Assembly: GCA_035079385.1 (NCBI GenBank)
Contig: JAVHKY010000025.1
Location: 16,714,501-16,778,500, forward strand
DNA length: 64,000 nt
Reading direction: 5' to 3'
Source of the DNA: Aspidiotus rigidus
Taxonomy: Eukaryota > Arthropoda > Insecta > Hemiptera > Diaspididae
Positions 51,361 through 61,702 of this stretch are shown here, one piece after another (the first letter of the stretch is position 1; each line of letters opens with the position of its first letter). Under the pieces are notes generated by a model. It searched no databases. It was not told the DNA's origin and saw nothing but the letters and a program-made list of their open reading frames with translations. The position numbers and the translations under genes are program-made.

Positions 51361-51600
51361 TTTCTCATAGAAGACTTGAATTTTCTCACACCATTCCAAT
51401 AGAACAGCGAGACAGGGGGCGAACGGTGATACCTCAAAATATACAAAAGGTCGCTCCGCTCGTTCGCCCCACGAAAGGTGATACCTCAAAATATTTCTCA
51501 TATAAATGCGACACCTCATATTTCTCATAGGAGACTTGAATTCTCTTTCGGCATTTCTCTTATAAGCTTCTACATTTTTGTACGTAATGTGTGACAAATC
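51358..51600. repeat. Short internal repeats (GGTGATACCTCAAAATAT family)
   Basis: GGTGATACCTCAAAATAT occurs twice (near 51425 and 51477) and a diverged copy with CCCCACGAAAGGTGATACCT recurs near 52090. TATTTCTCATAG followed by AGACTTGAATT occurs near 51358 and 51520. The minus-strand 83-codon frame here is repeat-derived. Confidence 0.55.
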
Positions 51601-51711
51601 ACGACGATCAACGATTTTAATTTACATTTCCTTGGAAATGAACGACATCAAGACGGAGACAGTATTCTTCTAAAAATATCATTGCAATAAAAAACTACTT
51701 TATTGCAGTTC

Positions 51712-51948
51712 TTACAATGATGATTCTTTCCGAAAATGTCCATTTGTGGAAATGTGAGAGAATTGGATGGCTTCGAAGTATTCTGGACATAAACGTTGTT
51801 TTCTTACAAATTGGTTCCTGGCTTCGGTCGATAAGCTGAGGAATTTTCGACAGCAATACAAAGTTTGCGCGTTGTCGCCATAGAAGTAGCATTCGCGTTT
51901 CCTTTCGTTTGAATTTGATGCAGTCATAATGCCTCCATTACTATACAA
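51712..51948 (-). pseudogene. BEL/Pao-like gag zinc-knuckle relic
   Basis: The minus-strand frame contains ECYFYGDNAQTLYCC, RKFLSLSTEARNQFVRKQRL, CPEYF and later H and GHFRK. The pattern of a first Cys pair, a C-[RK]KF block, an L[ST]xExR helix with FV[RK]xxxLC, and a second Cys-Cys-His region is the double zinc-knuckle layout of BEL/Pao retrotransposon Gag. Key residues are lost: the expected second Cys of each pair is Tyr (CYFY, CPEY). Only this patch is visible; no protease, reverse transcriptase or long terminal repeats were found nearby. The retained open frame may simply be chance on a relic. Confidence 0.55.
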
Positions 51949-52734
51949 ATTCTTGCATCCTTCGGAATCTGCAGCACACTCGCGACCGGGTCTTCATAAG
52001 TGATGAGACTCTCGCGCAGATTAAACAACTCCGTGGATCCTTCATTGACAGCGTTCACCGGCACTGGTGTCACCAAGAAATTACGCACCCGCGAGTTCAC
52101 CCCACGAAAGGTGATACCTCAAAAAAGCCTTCGCAGCGCGAAAGCAAAACCGACTTTTGTATCTTATTTTTGTACATCTCTATTTCTTTTAGTTTCCATT
52201 TTGTTCATTATTGGCTAGCCTACATTATATTTCACTTATAGTCGTTTTCGTTAATAACGACAATAATGACGTCGTTTTCCGATAGAAATTCATTTTCAAA
52301 ACTTGCCAACCATTATTTTTTATTCAATCTCGTGTACTGATAATACACAACTTACAACCCCCTCCCCTTCTGAGAAAGAAACACTTTTTGCGCACAAGTC
52401 AGTAACACTCTTCATTTTCCATAGCAACATTCATTCCTTTAACGCCGGATGGTTAACGAACTGACGTTCAACTTACCCCGCTCCGAATTTTTCTAAATTA
52501 AAATCGAAAAATCTCTAATTCTATCAATCCGATTATCAAAAAAATAACCCTATTCCATACAGCAAATATAAAACTTCAATTATTCTCAATTTCATATAAA
52601 TCGACCCAATACCAACCGAGAATACAAGACTTATACGACGCCAAGATAGGTAAGGGGGTAAACGAATAATATCTCACGAACACTTGACCTAGTAGAAGCC
52701 TAGACTAAAATATTTCAAGATGACTGATAAAATA

Positions 52735-52790
52735 TAAAAGACATGGAACATGATCTTCATTTATTTGGCTATGCCAGAAAATTTTTACGT
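52735..52790 (+). repeat. Dispersed repeat, copy 3
   Basis: AAAAGACATGGAACATGATC then TTCATTTATTTGGCTATGCC. Its complement contains ATGTTCCATGTCTTTT, the same word that opens the duplicated segments at 50454 and 51131. Confidence 0.55.
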
Positions 52791-53219
52791 TTTGGGAGTT
52801 TTTCAGTCGATCGGAAAGTATGACACAGTGAATGGGAGATTTGAAAGAGCTTAGAGAAATTATATTTCTTTAACATACTTAGGAGGAACGAAAGCAACTA
52901 GAGTCGGAGCCACTTCGAACTCAGAGAAAATCTACCAAAAATACAGGATTGTTACCAAGGAATCGAATCGGAGGCCAAGACTCAATATGTTCACTCCTCC
53001 AACGAAATTTTTTACTCATTTTGGCGAGAGTTTCATCGTTCCATACTTCACTATCTGCAAAAGGGGATGGAACCGAGGAGCACTTCAGTTGATAGCTTTT
53101 GGCGGGAGGCTCAATCGTTCCGCTCGTTCGCCCCCCTTTTGGGTTTAGTATGATTCTACTTATGATTATTTCAAGCTACTGGCTTTTGGAGGCTCATTAA
53201 TACTGTGATGACGTCATAT

Positions 53220-53860
53220 GACATCACGAATACTAGACCTATACAAGCTTACACTAACAAAGCTCAATATATAGTATCCCAGGATACCTTCATTATACTA
53301 GGCCTGGAAAAAGGCTGGAGTAGTAGGTTTAGCATTGTAAAAGAAGCCTCGTGTAAAAGCTACTAGCTTTCGGGGCCTTAGTTTGCCCCCTTCTCAGTCT
53401 AGTATACTGCACAGGGGGTCGGGGCTCAGTAAAGACATGAAACATGAGGGAAAGCTTCGACATAGTATAGAGCTAAGTTAGCCTCGACTTTGTATAGGGA
53501 GGCGTATAACCTTAGTAGGCTGCACTCAGTATAAACGGCATAGAACAAACAGTGTTCAAGGGGGAAGGTACAGAAAGCCTAGACCTAGTTTACAGCTAAG
53601 TTTTGAAAATTGTATCGATCTAGTATAAGCCTAGCATAGAGCTATACTAGGAAGACCTGCTAAAGGTTTATATGTACTAGCTAAGCTGTAGCCTAGTGAA
53701 GGCCTAGACTTGCTTAGGCTAGTATAGAGGAGCAACATAAAGCTATATTAGGAAGACCTGTAGCCTAGTAGAGGCTTAGACTTGTTTAGTCCCAGTAAAA
53801 AGGAGCGTAGACCCAGTATAACTTCGGCACACTGCTCTAGTATAAACTGGGCCGGGTGAA
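53220..53860 (+). repeat. CTAG-rich degenerate repeat
   Basis: AGCTATACTAGGAAGACCTG (near 53640) and AGCTATATTAGGAAGACCTG (near 53742) head two units about 100 bp apart, both continuing with TAGCCTAGT, GGCYTAGACTTG and AGGAGC. CTAGTATA and AGGCCTA words fill the region. The same word set occurs near 4015-4075, 17140-17250 and 36185-36375. Confidence 0.6.
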
Positions 53861-53869
53861 TTCGCGCTG

Positions 53870-55780
53870 TAAACTTGCAGATTTCTGGTGGGATTCCCTG
53901 GATCGATAATCCAGACTGGAAATTACCTGCAATTTGGATTCCCGGAAGAAGAGAAAAAAACTAAGTAGCTGCAGAAAAGTAGCTTTTGTTGAATTACAAG
54001 AACTACTTTTATGATTTTTTTCACGTCCAACTTTAGGCAGGCACTAGGGTCAGCTCTCTGTTCTGTGAATCTGTGATAATTGTGCCGATTTTCTCAGCTG
54101 TTTTTTGTTTTTTTGACACAGTATGCAGAATCCAGCCTACCAGCAATCAATCTATGAAAAAAAGTTGAAATTCCTGCAATTCTCCAAATTGGGAATGACA
54201 ATCGGTTTTTTCCAGTTGTCATCAATAATACCGGTATTCCTTCCGGTAGAGAACTATAGAAAGGGGAAAGGAACCCGTATTACCGGTTGTATGTTGTCTC
54301 CGGAAGTGACCCACCATACACTATTAGGAAAATTTGAGAATTTATCCCCGACTGATGAGTTTGAGCAGGAGGTGGTCAAATAAGCGCTAAAAGCCGTTTC
54401 TTGGGTCGGCTTCCAACCCTGCCAGTTAATCATCTAACAGCTGGTTTCAATATTTTCATTATTTTTTCCGATATTTCCCAATTTTTTAGCAACAGAAGCC
54501 CACAATCGATAAGACTTGAAAGTTTCAAGCGTTTGAAAAGGTGATCACGCACAATTTATCATTGCACTACAGCAAAATTCAATTTTATTTTAATCCATTA
54601 GAACGTTGTGGTGGAAGAAAGTTTTCCCTAAGCTTTCTTCAAATACCTCTAAACAATCAATTTCAATCAATTCAAACAACAAAATCAGGACAAATTCTTT
54701 CATCAAAAGTACCGCGAGCTCACCTTTTCATTTTTTCCTCTTGTACCCGCACACCTGATTCCGTAGCGCTCTCTTGTATAAGTTTTATCGCTTATGAATA
54801 ACAAAAAGGCTGATGTAAAGTTTACGCGTGAAAGTTTTTGAAGCACATAACCAGTCAAGAGTCAATTATGGTTAACTTATCACCCCTAAATTTATTTCAC
54901 GTTGATAACCTTCCCTTACGGCACTTTGCGCAGTGATCATACCCCTCTATGATAGTTTGACTAATGTTCGCCAGATATCAGTTACTTTTTTATCCTATCG
55001 TACAAAATTTGAATTACTGTGCAATATTGATATCATAAAGGGGTGAATGTCCAAACAAAATGATCTGAAAGAACGGTTCTTTCCCAATTATACAACAGAT
55101 CAGGTTGTTTAGATCGTTTCTTCTTAAATAACGACGTTATCCAGCTATGGTGAATGACCGGATATAAAATGACGAATGGTCGCATCTTTGTGATTGCAAT
55201 CTGTTTTGCAGTTAGATTAAAATCATTCTGCGTTTCACTCCGACTTTGTATTTAGTTAAAATTTCATTTTCGTATTGTTACCTAAAAGAATTCTCCAATT
55301 TGCTTAAATCAAATGATATTAGGTAAGCATCGATCGGATTCGTATCGATGAACACGCATTCGACAAACTGATAAGAATAATATTGCTCGTTATAGAGTGA
55401 AAATTATCTAAATTCTCGAACGAACATTCTGTATGGGTTCTTTACATCTGCTTGGACACTGCACAACATATCGTAATAATTATTCCGTACTTCGAACTCT
55501 AGTTAGTACATAGCTGATTCTCAGTATGTTACGATACTGCCGAAGAGGTAAGACAAAGGTTTTCCATCGAATCACATCAATTTTCAATCAAATTAACTAG
55601 ATCACGAGTTGATATCGATTGAAATTTCAAGAAACGATCGGATAATCATTCCAAAATTAGTCACTCATCTGCTGAAGGCTAGTATAATAGCAGAAAACCG
55701 AGGCTTGAACACTTAAAAGCTTCGACTTAGCTAAGCAACCGAGCCTCATCCATCCTGCGCACAATCAAAATTTATCTCGA
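53870..55780. other. No gene seen
   Basis: AT-rich, intron-like. Two 86-codon plus frames (54123 and 54541) have no domain or splice support. Confidence 0.5.
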
Positions 55781-55788
55781 AAACCCAC

Positions 55789-55876
55789 CTGCGCCACCTC
55801 GAACCGACCAACTATTGATGGCCGCGCTCTGAATGATCGCCGACACCGACATCATAGGCTTCTCCTTCTTGTACAT
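55789..55876 (-). CDS. 5' coding exon of an unidentified host gene (partial)
   Basis: On the minus strand an ATG at 55876-55874 (A at -3, a good Kozak position) opens 29 codons plus one base, ending exactly at a CAG|GTGGGT donor (exon end 55789). The intron phase is therefore 1. The peptide begins MYKKEKPM and continues MSVSAIIQSAAINSWSVR. The exon is clearly richer in G+C than its surroundings and lies beside a CpG-rich island, as 5' exons often do. I do not recognise the protein. The frame stays open upstream of the ATG to about 55957. A pyrimidine-rich acceptor (TTTTTCACACATCCTTAG) could start the exon at 55904, making it an internal exon of 116 nt instead of a first exon. The next exon must begin with the last two bases of a codon; I did not find a convincing one between here and 32.9 kb. 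That it is coding is inferred from donor, codon content and GC contrast. Confidence 0.55.
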
Positions 55877-57115
55877 CGTGCGTAAATTTACTCCACCGCG
55901 AGTTCTAAGGATGTGTGAAAAACTTGAGAATTTCGAAAATACGCGAGCAAATCTCACTTATTTCACCATCGCAAACGCGAAAATATCACCACGCTAACGA
56001 GTTTGCGAAACGAAAATACGAAAAATTTATCTTCGGTATATTTCGACTAGCCGAACTGGAATCATCTCGGAATTCGAACTCTAACCGAACAAAAACTTCA
56101 CTGCGAAAATAATTCGCGATCGAGAACACGTGATGAAATACGCGAAAAATAGCTACCAGAAGCAGATTATCGAAGAGAGTGTTTATTTTAGGTACGGAGG
56201 GATAGTGAGAAAAAGCCGGAAACTATACGCGATTATTAATTTCTTCGACCGCGGACCGGTGACAAAATAATAATATCGTACCAATGATAATTTACGTGAT
56301 AAGAGAACGCGTTCGACGCGACCACGACGACGAACCCATTCGGCGACGATGTACGCGCGATCGCGGCAGGATAAAATGACCTAGTGATCTTGGCCGACAG
56401 CCTATATTACGAACGCTGAGCGAGGAGGAGCAAAACGTTGGCAGTCTACGACTACTACCACGCTACTCGTCGTCGTGTATGTGTGTGTTTCGTTCACACT
56501 ATCGGCACAGCGCGCGCGCGGACACACTGACACAGTTTTTCTCGTACTCTACACTACTACATCGAGCTCGTACACGTATAATATTCGGACTGCGAGCTGC
56601 GAGCTAATCCTATTCCTATACTTCGTACACTTTTGCTTCAGAAAAACCGCGCGACTGACAGCATCAGAAAACTGAAAACGCTACGCAGAAGGAAGAGGCA
56701 GCGGCAATGGCAATGAACGATACCGGCGGTGCTAGGGGAAAAGAGTACGCGAATAAAAAATAATAAAAAATAGATAAAGAAAAAAAAAAACACGTAAAAA
56801 TAAAAAAAAAGAAGGCTCGTAACGCGGAGGTGTGAAGCGGGAAGCAAAGTTGCGCGACGAACAGAGCGTTTAGCCTTGAACATTCGAACGTTACCCCTCT
56901 CATCACCACACCATCGGCTACTCACACAAACACACACGCACTCAACGAGCGTACATAAAGGTACTTAGATATTCACGACGCCGAAGACGAACTTTGCAGT
57001 GTTGCCTCTGACGTGCACCTTCCATCGTTTTCGTATACAATCATTTCAAAATCACGCACTTCCCGCACCTCCCCTTCATTCACCTTTGACGAGAGAGAGT
57101 GAGAGAGAGAACAAA
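55877..57115 (-). promoter_or_regulatory. CpG-rich island, candidate promoter and 5'UTR
   Basis: The sequence switches from AT-rich intron-like DNA to CpG-dense DNA, with many GCG, CGA and CGT words around 56220-56420, a (CG)5 run at 56511-56520, and GA-rich microsatellite at about 57094-57113. It lies immediately upstream, in the minus direction, of the exon ending at 55789. This suits a promoter or 5'UTR of that gene, or an alternative promoter inside a longer gene. I see no convincing TATA box or single start site. Short ORFs on both strands here are by-products of the composition. Confidence 0.4.
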
Positions 57116-57536
57116 CATATTATCGTAAATTGGTTTCGCATTCATTTTCTTTCCATTTCCATTATTGGGAAGGTCGTCTCTCGCATTTATTGAATGCGAA
57201 ATAGCGCGAAAAAAAATCGCGGTATTAATTTTCTGTTGTTACTCATTTATTTCGAGAAAATTCATTAAGAAAATCAATTACGATAATCATTATTGACGTC
57301 TTAATGTCGTTTTCTTTAATAGGCCTACAAATTTTGCATTTTCAAACAAATGAAAATGCAATTAAGATAATACTTCCGTTGGATACCAAAAATATGAAAA
57401 TCGAGTTCTTTTGAAAACTCCAAATTTTACGATGAAAATGAGCACGCGTCTACATACAGCGGGAGGGGTCCAGTGAATCAGAAATCAAAAGTAACTGGAC
57501 TTCATAGTGATCTTCTGAATTGCTAACAGGGGTGCT

Positions 57537-57862
57537 CAGCTAAGCCAAAGCCATTAGCCGTTAGCCGAGCAATTTTTATCAAAAATTAGCTAGCCGTTAG
57601 CCATTCAAATTGCAATTGCTAACAGCTAATATTTTCTCTTCCCCACACCTCACCCCTCCACATTGAAGTGATCCCCACCCCTACTTTCAGCCGTTAGATT
57701 TTAGCTCTTAGCCACTAGCCAATCTATTTTGATCCAAAATTAGCTAGCTATTAGCTAGCCAATGAGACTGGGTTAGCCGTTAGCTGATAGCTGAAGCCAA
57801 TCAATTTGGAGGGTTAGCTTTTAGCTAAGTTTTTAGCCAATGCGATTGGCTAAGCACCTCTG
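57537..57862. mobile_element. hAT-type MITE with perfect 8-bp target duplication
   Basis: Ends CAGGGGTGCTCAGC and (complement) CAGAGGTGCTTAGCC enclose 326 bp, flanked on both sides by ATTGCTAA (57529-57536 and 57863-57870). CAGGG-type ends plus an 8-bp duplication are diagnostic of hAT transposons. The interior is dense in TTAGCCGTTAGC-like words on the plus strand and their complements. There is no transposase, so it would have moved using a full hAT element elsewhere. Confidence 0.93.
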
Positions 57863-58150
57863 ATTGCTAAGCAAAATGCAGGGTGTCCCACTGAAGAGGA
57901 AAGAAGATCATACCATGTTCAAGCCGTTCTCTATGCTCCCCACGCCAAGTGAATATTTCAATTGTGGTTTAAACCTTCACTAGAGAGCGCTACTGAAAGG
58001 GTGAATCAGAGAATTTAAGATGTACGTTCGTACATTGATTTTCAATCAACTGTTATCTTTTCAATACATCATGTATTGCTACAATTTTTTTTGTATTTAA
58101 TGTTGATGATATAGACTACAAAATTTATGCTTGTATTTGCTTTGAAAAAC

Positions 58151-58340
58151 AATATCCTATTAAAATAAGACAACGGCCAATTCCACCAACTCAAACAGAA
58201 TTTTTATTTAAAACACTGACGTTTTGTCCAAGTCACCGGACATAAAAATTCTGTTTGAGTTGGTGGAATTAGCCGTTGTCTTATTTTCTTAGATTTTAAA
58301 TATTCCACAAATAAATTTAAATTTGTTAATATCCTATTAA
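58151..58340. mobile_element. Hairpin insertion between 13-bp direct repeats
   Basis: Two arms of about 45 bp (58163-58207 and 58242-58286), with only one mismatch seen, surround a 34-nt loop containing GTTTTGTCC and GGACATAAA. AATATCCTATTAA flanks the block at 58151-58163 and 58328-58340, a likely 13-bp target duplication. A duplication of this length fits target-primed retrotransposition better than a cut-and-paste MITE. No coding. Confidence 0.7.
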
Positions 58341-59039
58341 TTATGGTGCGTGAAATTTCTTCATTTAAAAAGCATTGAACGAAAGGGTGAATATTGTCAG
58401 GGCTACCAACTCCTCAATTCTAAGTTTAAATCCGAATAATACTTTGTTGGCAAATTGGAGGAGAAAATAGTAATTTACACAACTAGTTTGGAAAAACAAA
58501 CGATTGCCAGTCGAGCGCGATGTTAGCAAACCTGGGCGGAGCCGAGTGAAGCTAATTGCGAAAGTCGGCCGTCGCAATCGAGGCGTTTCCATCTCTATTT
58601 TTCTGAAAATTAGTGCAAAAAATACTACTTTTTACTATCAAAAAAATCAATACTTGACTATTTCAAGACACAATCAATCCTGGCTGTCTTCTGAGATTTT
58701 TGAATTTTCACAAAATGAATGAATTGTTACACCACAATTTTTTGCTTGGAACCCGCCATCATTTTCATTAGGGGTGCATCTTCAGAGAATTATTTGTTCA
58801 TAACCTTCATGACGTCATAAATACTTTTGATCGACTGAGGAACATGAGAAAAATTTTGAGCCCTGGACTCCTATAGACTTGAAAACATTTGGGCTTTTAC
58901 AAACAGAGACTTATTACTGAGATTAACAGGGAGCCCGTTTCATGGAATTGCACATATTAACATGGATATGTCTTTTCTGAGGGGTACCTGGCAAGACTTT
59001 CTTGTTTTTTTTTTTTTTTTTAATAAAAAATTTAACGTT

Positions 59040-59580
59040 AGTGATGACGCTAGATGAAGTGTTGGTGACGTCACAAAAATATATCTTAGAGTTAAAGGTG
59101 GTGGTGTCACTAAGATTGAGAGTGACAACGTCCCAAGTTGATGATGTTATCAACATTGGGGTTAATGACGTTATAAAAGTGTCTACGGCTTCAAGGTTAA
59201 GGGAGATGACGTCACAAAAATGTATTTGTTTTAAGGTTAAGGATGAAAACGTCACTAAGGTTGAGGGTGTTGACGTCACCAGTATTGGAGTTGAGAAGCG
59301 TCACAAGATGACAAAAATGTATACATCTAAAGATTGGGGGTAAAAGTGTTTATATCTCAAGGGTGATTAATGTCACGGGTTGATGACATCACAAGAAAGA
59401 GACTTTCCTAAGGTTAGGGGTTGTGACGTCATTCAGGATGATTACCGGGATTGCAATGATGTTCCAGGTTAATTTCCTGACTAAAGTTGAGGTTGAGGAC
59501 GTCACAGGTTGAAGACGTCAAGAAAAAGGATCTGTCTCAAAATTAAGGGTGATGACGTCACAAAAATCTATATTATGTTA
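59040..59580 (+). repeat. TGACGTCA-rich degenerate tandem array
   Basis: GGTGACGTCACAAAAAT with AAGGTTRAGGGTG spacers recurs (59066, about 59206, 59268, 59426, 59496 and 59552), along with decayed versions. TGACGTCA is an 8-bp palindrome identical to the CREB/ATF site. Frames stay open on both strands (113 and 118 codons) because of the repeat; they are low-complexity and not called as genes. Confidence 0.75.
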
Positions 59581-59662
59581 TGAATCGGTAAAATTTTAGT
59601 ATGAATATTACGCGTCAGATAATAGGAATTGAAAGATGCGTGAATTGTTAGGTAATGAAGGA

Positions 59663-59973
59663 CCTACAGGTATTCTCGTCAATGTAAACAAACATGGCGG
59701 GCCGCTGAACCCAAGTGTTTGAAAAGAGGTGTGCTCCGTTCAATTGTAATTGTAAAGAAAACGTATCCCGTTAAAAGTACATATGACGCGAAACCGGGTG
59801 ACGTGTTTTTATATAGTTTCAAATGGAGATCAGCTAAAGCCTCGTTGTTTACATTAAGCTGAGCACACCCCTTTCCAAACACTTTGCGTTAAGCCACTTC
59901 CTCGAACATCGAATCGCGTAATCACTTCACCTAACCGCCATGTTTGTTTACATGGCGAAAATACCTCTATGGG
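59663..59973. mobile_element. MITE with AGGTATT..CATGGCGG inverted ends
   Basis: Left AGGTATTCTCGTCAATGTAA then ACAAACATGGCGG; right complement AGGTATTTTCGCCATGTAAA then CAAACATGGCGG. Pairing resumes inside (GTGTTTG-AAAGRGGTGTGCTC). About 311 bp, noncoding; target duplication not clear. Confidence 0.82.
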
Positions 59974-60059
59974 TTCTTAAGATAATTGATGATAATAAAG
60001 GGTAAACGAGGCAGGATGTACGCGATCCTCACGTCACGGCGGAGGCGAAAATTTTGAAA

Positions 60060-61100
60060 CGAGCTTGACAGAACAGGTTGCCTGCTACAATTTTAGGCTG
60101 TAAATTCTATACAAGAGAAACTTTGTACAATGGTGCGGGCGCGAGTACGTCATCAATGTTATCAACCTAATTTAGAGACTTGGACTCATTTTTAGCTATT
60201 TTCTCTACAAACGAGAGATTTTGTAGCGAGAAGGACCTGTGTTGAAGGGACTCTGAATTTCTTTAAAGAAGATTTGGGGAAGTGGGTGTATACAGCCTTA
60301 GTGACGTCACCAATGACCATGACCCAATTTGGAGACTCGCGAAAACTTTTGAGCCTCTTAACCCTCTTGGGAAAAGGCTAAGGAAAAATATCAAGTTGTG
60401 CACTCTATTAATAGAAGAGACTTTATAGATGAAAGAAGTGCTGCGGACACGGAAAATCTAGAGAAGGGACATGAAAAAATATGGAGCGACTTCGAATTGA
60501 TACAGAGGAAAGTTTGGGATTATTTTCGGTCGGGAGGGCTCTTCAATAAACTTTCTCCGAGTGAGTTATATCTTCGCTCCATCTTAAACACAATGTCTCA
60601 TCTCTAGCCTTAGAATGCTACTATTAACCTGTAGTTGGATAATATACGATTCCGACGAGACAGGGCCTCTGACTTAGTTTAGAAATTTGAAAAACTGTTC
60701 TGGTTATTCGACGGGCAGGGACTTTTCAACTCGTTCAGATAGAGCACTAAGTAGGGAGTGAAGACGTACGCCATTTTGGATCATAGAAAACCCCTCCAAG
60801 GTACAACGCGTCTCGCATAACATCGCGGAGCGGCAAATTTCGGGTTTTTTCGTTGTATCCGCGATGTTACGCGAGACGTGTTGTACCTTGGAGGATTTTT
60901 CTATGATCCAAAATGGCGTATGTCTTCACTCCCTATTTAGTGTTCTAGTTCAGGGACTTGGATGTTTGGAACTGTATGCGATAATTTAATGAATGAATAG
61001 CGAGAGACTTGAAAAAAATTAGACCATAGCTGGACTTGGAAGAATTTGAACCATTTAGATGAAAGACTTGGAAAACTTATGGGGATAATGTGACTGAAAA
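60060..61100 (+). repeat. Chain of TGACGTCA and GGACTTGGAAAA modules
   Basis: ACGTCATCAATGTTATCAAC with TTTAGAGACTTGG (60144) and GACGTCACCAATGACCATGA with TTTGGAGACTCG (60302) are about 158 bp apart. GGGACTTGGATG, GAGACTTGAAAAAAATTAGA and AAAGACTTGGAAAACTTATG continue to 61080. It starts with an AACAGGTTGCCTGC end (60074). The 69-codon plus frame at 60398-60607 lies inside and is not called. Confidence 0.5.
60740..60947. mobile_element. Near-perfect palindromic hairpin element
   Basis: Arms of about 88 bp (60740-60829 and 60858-60947) are almost perfectly complementary from TAGAGCACTAAGTAGGG through CCATTTTGGATCATAGAAAA and GGTACAACGCGTCTCGC to ATCGCGGA, around a 28-nt loop. GTTCAG lies on both sides (60733-60738 and 60948-60953), a possible imperfect target duplication. 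It is inserted within the module chain. Transcribed, it would form a long hairpin RNA. Confidence 0.85.
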
Positions 61101-61424
61101 TATGTTCGACTTTTAAGTGGTTAACATCATACGGAGTGCGAGGGGAGCAATTCAACACAATTTCCTAGTCCAATGGGACTGAATTGATAGAAGAACAATT
61201 AGAGTCCAAAAGCTAGTCTGACCTGCGTTACTTCCAACGGAAGCGTTATCAAGATTGGGTCGAGTTTTCTTGTATACATTTTCTTGTCAAATATGACAAA
61301 CAACCTGTTACCGGCTAAGCCAATAAGCGTCTTTATTTTTTGAGCATCCAGTGTCGTATTCTAAGTTATGCTCTCCATTAATTTATTTGAATCTTTCTTT
61401 TCAAGGTCATGATCAACAGAAATT

Positions 61425-61523
61425 AGAAAAAAGGTGACTTTGCGGACCTCTTTCATCAAAAACTACCCAAAGCAGACTTTGGGTGACTTAAGGTGGAAAA
61501 GGTGACCAAGTGGTCACCCTGAA
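61425..61523 (-). mobile_element. Solo end of a CAGGG-type transposon
   Basis: On the minus strand the sequence starts CAGGGTGACCACTTGGTCAC and continues with CCAAAGTCTGCTTTGGGT, two nested palindromes typical of hAT-like subterminal regions. The opposite end was not found, so it is probably truncated. Confidence 0.4.
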
Positions 61524-61702
61524 TTATTCTCACCTCCGAGTACATGTATTCAAGATTCAATCAGCAATTTTATCTGGAGTTTTTGAGTAGGAATTTTCTT
61601 GTACATTTAGCTTAACGATAAAATACATTACCGCTCCATAAAATTTCTGAGAATAGAATGTCAAACATTTTCTTTATCTCCAAATTAATTCCAACCACAA
61701 TG

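Noticed and set aside
59002..59343. 113- and 118-codon ORFs on opposite strands
   Set aside because: Both are products of the TGACGTCA tandem array.
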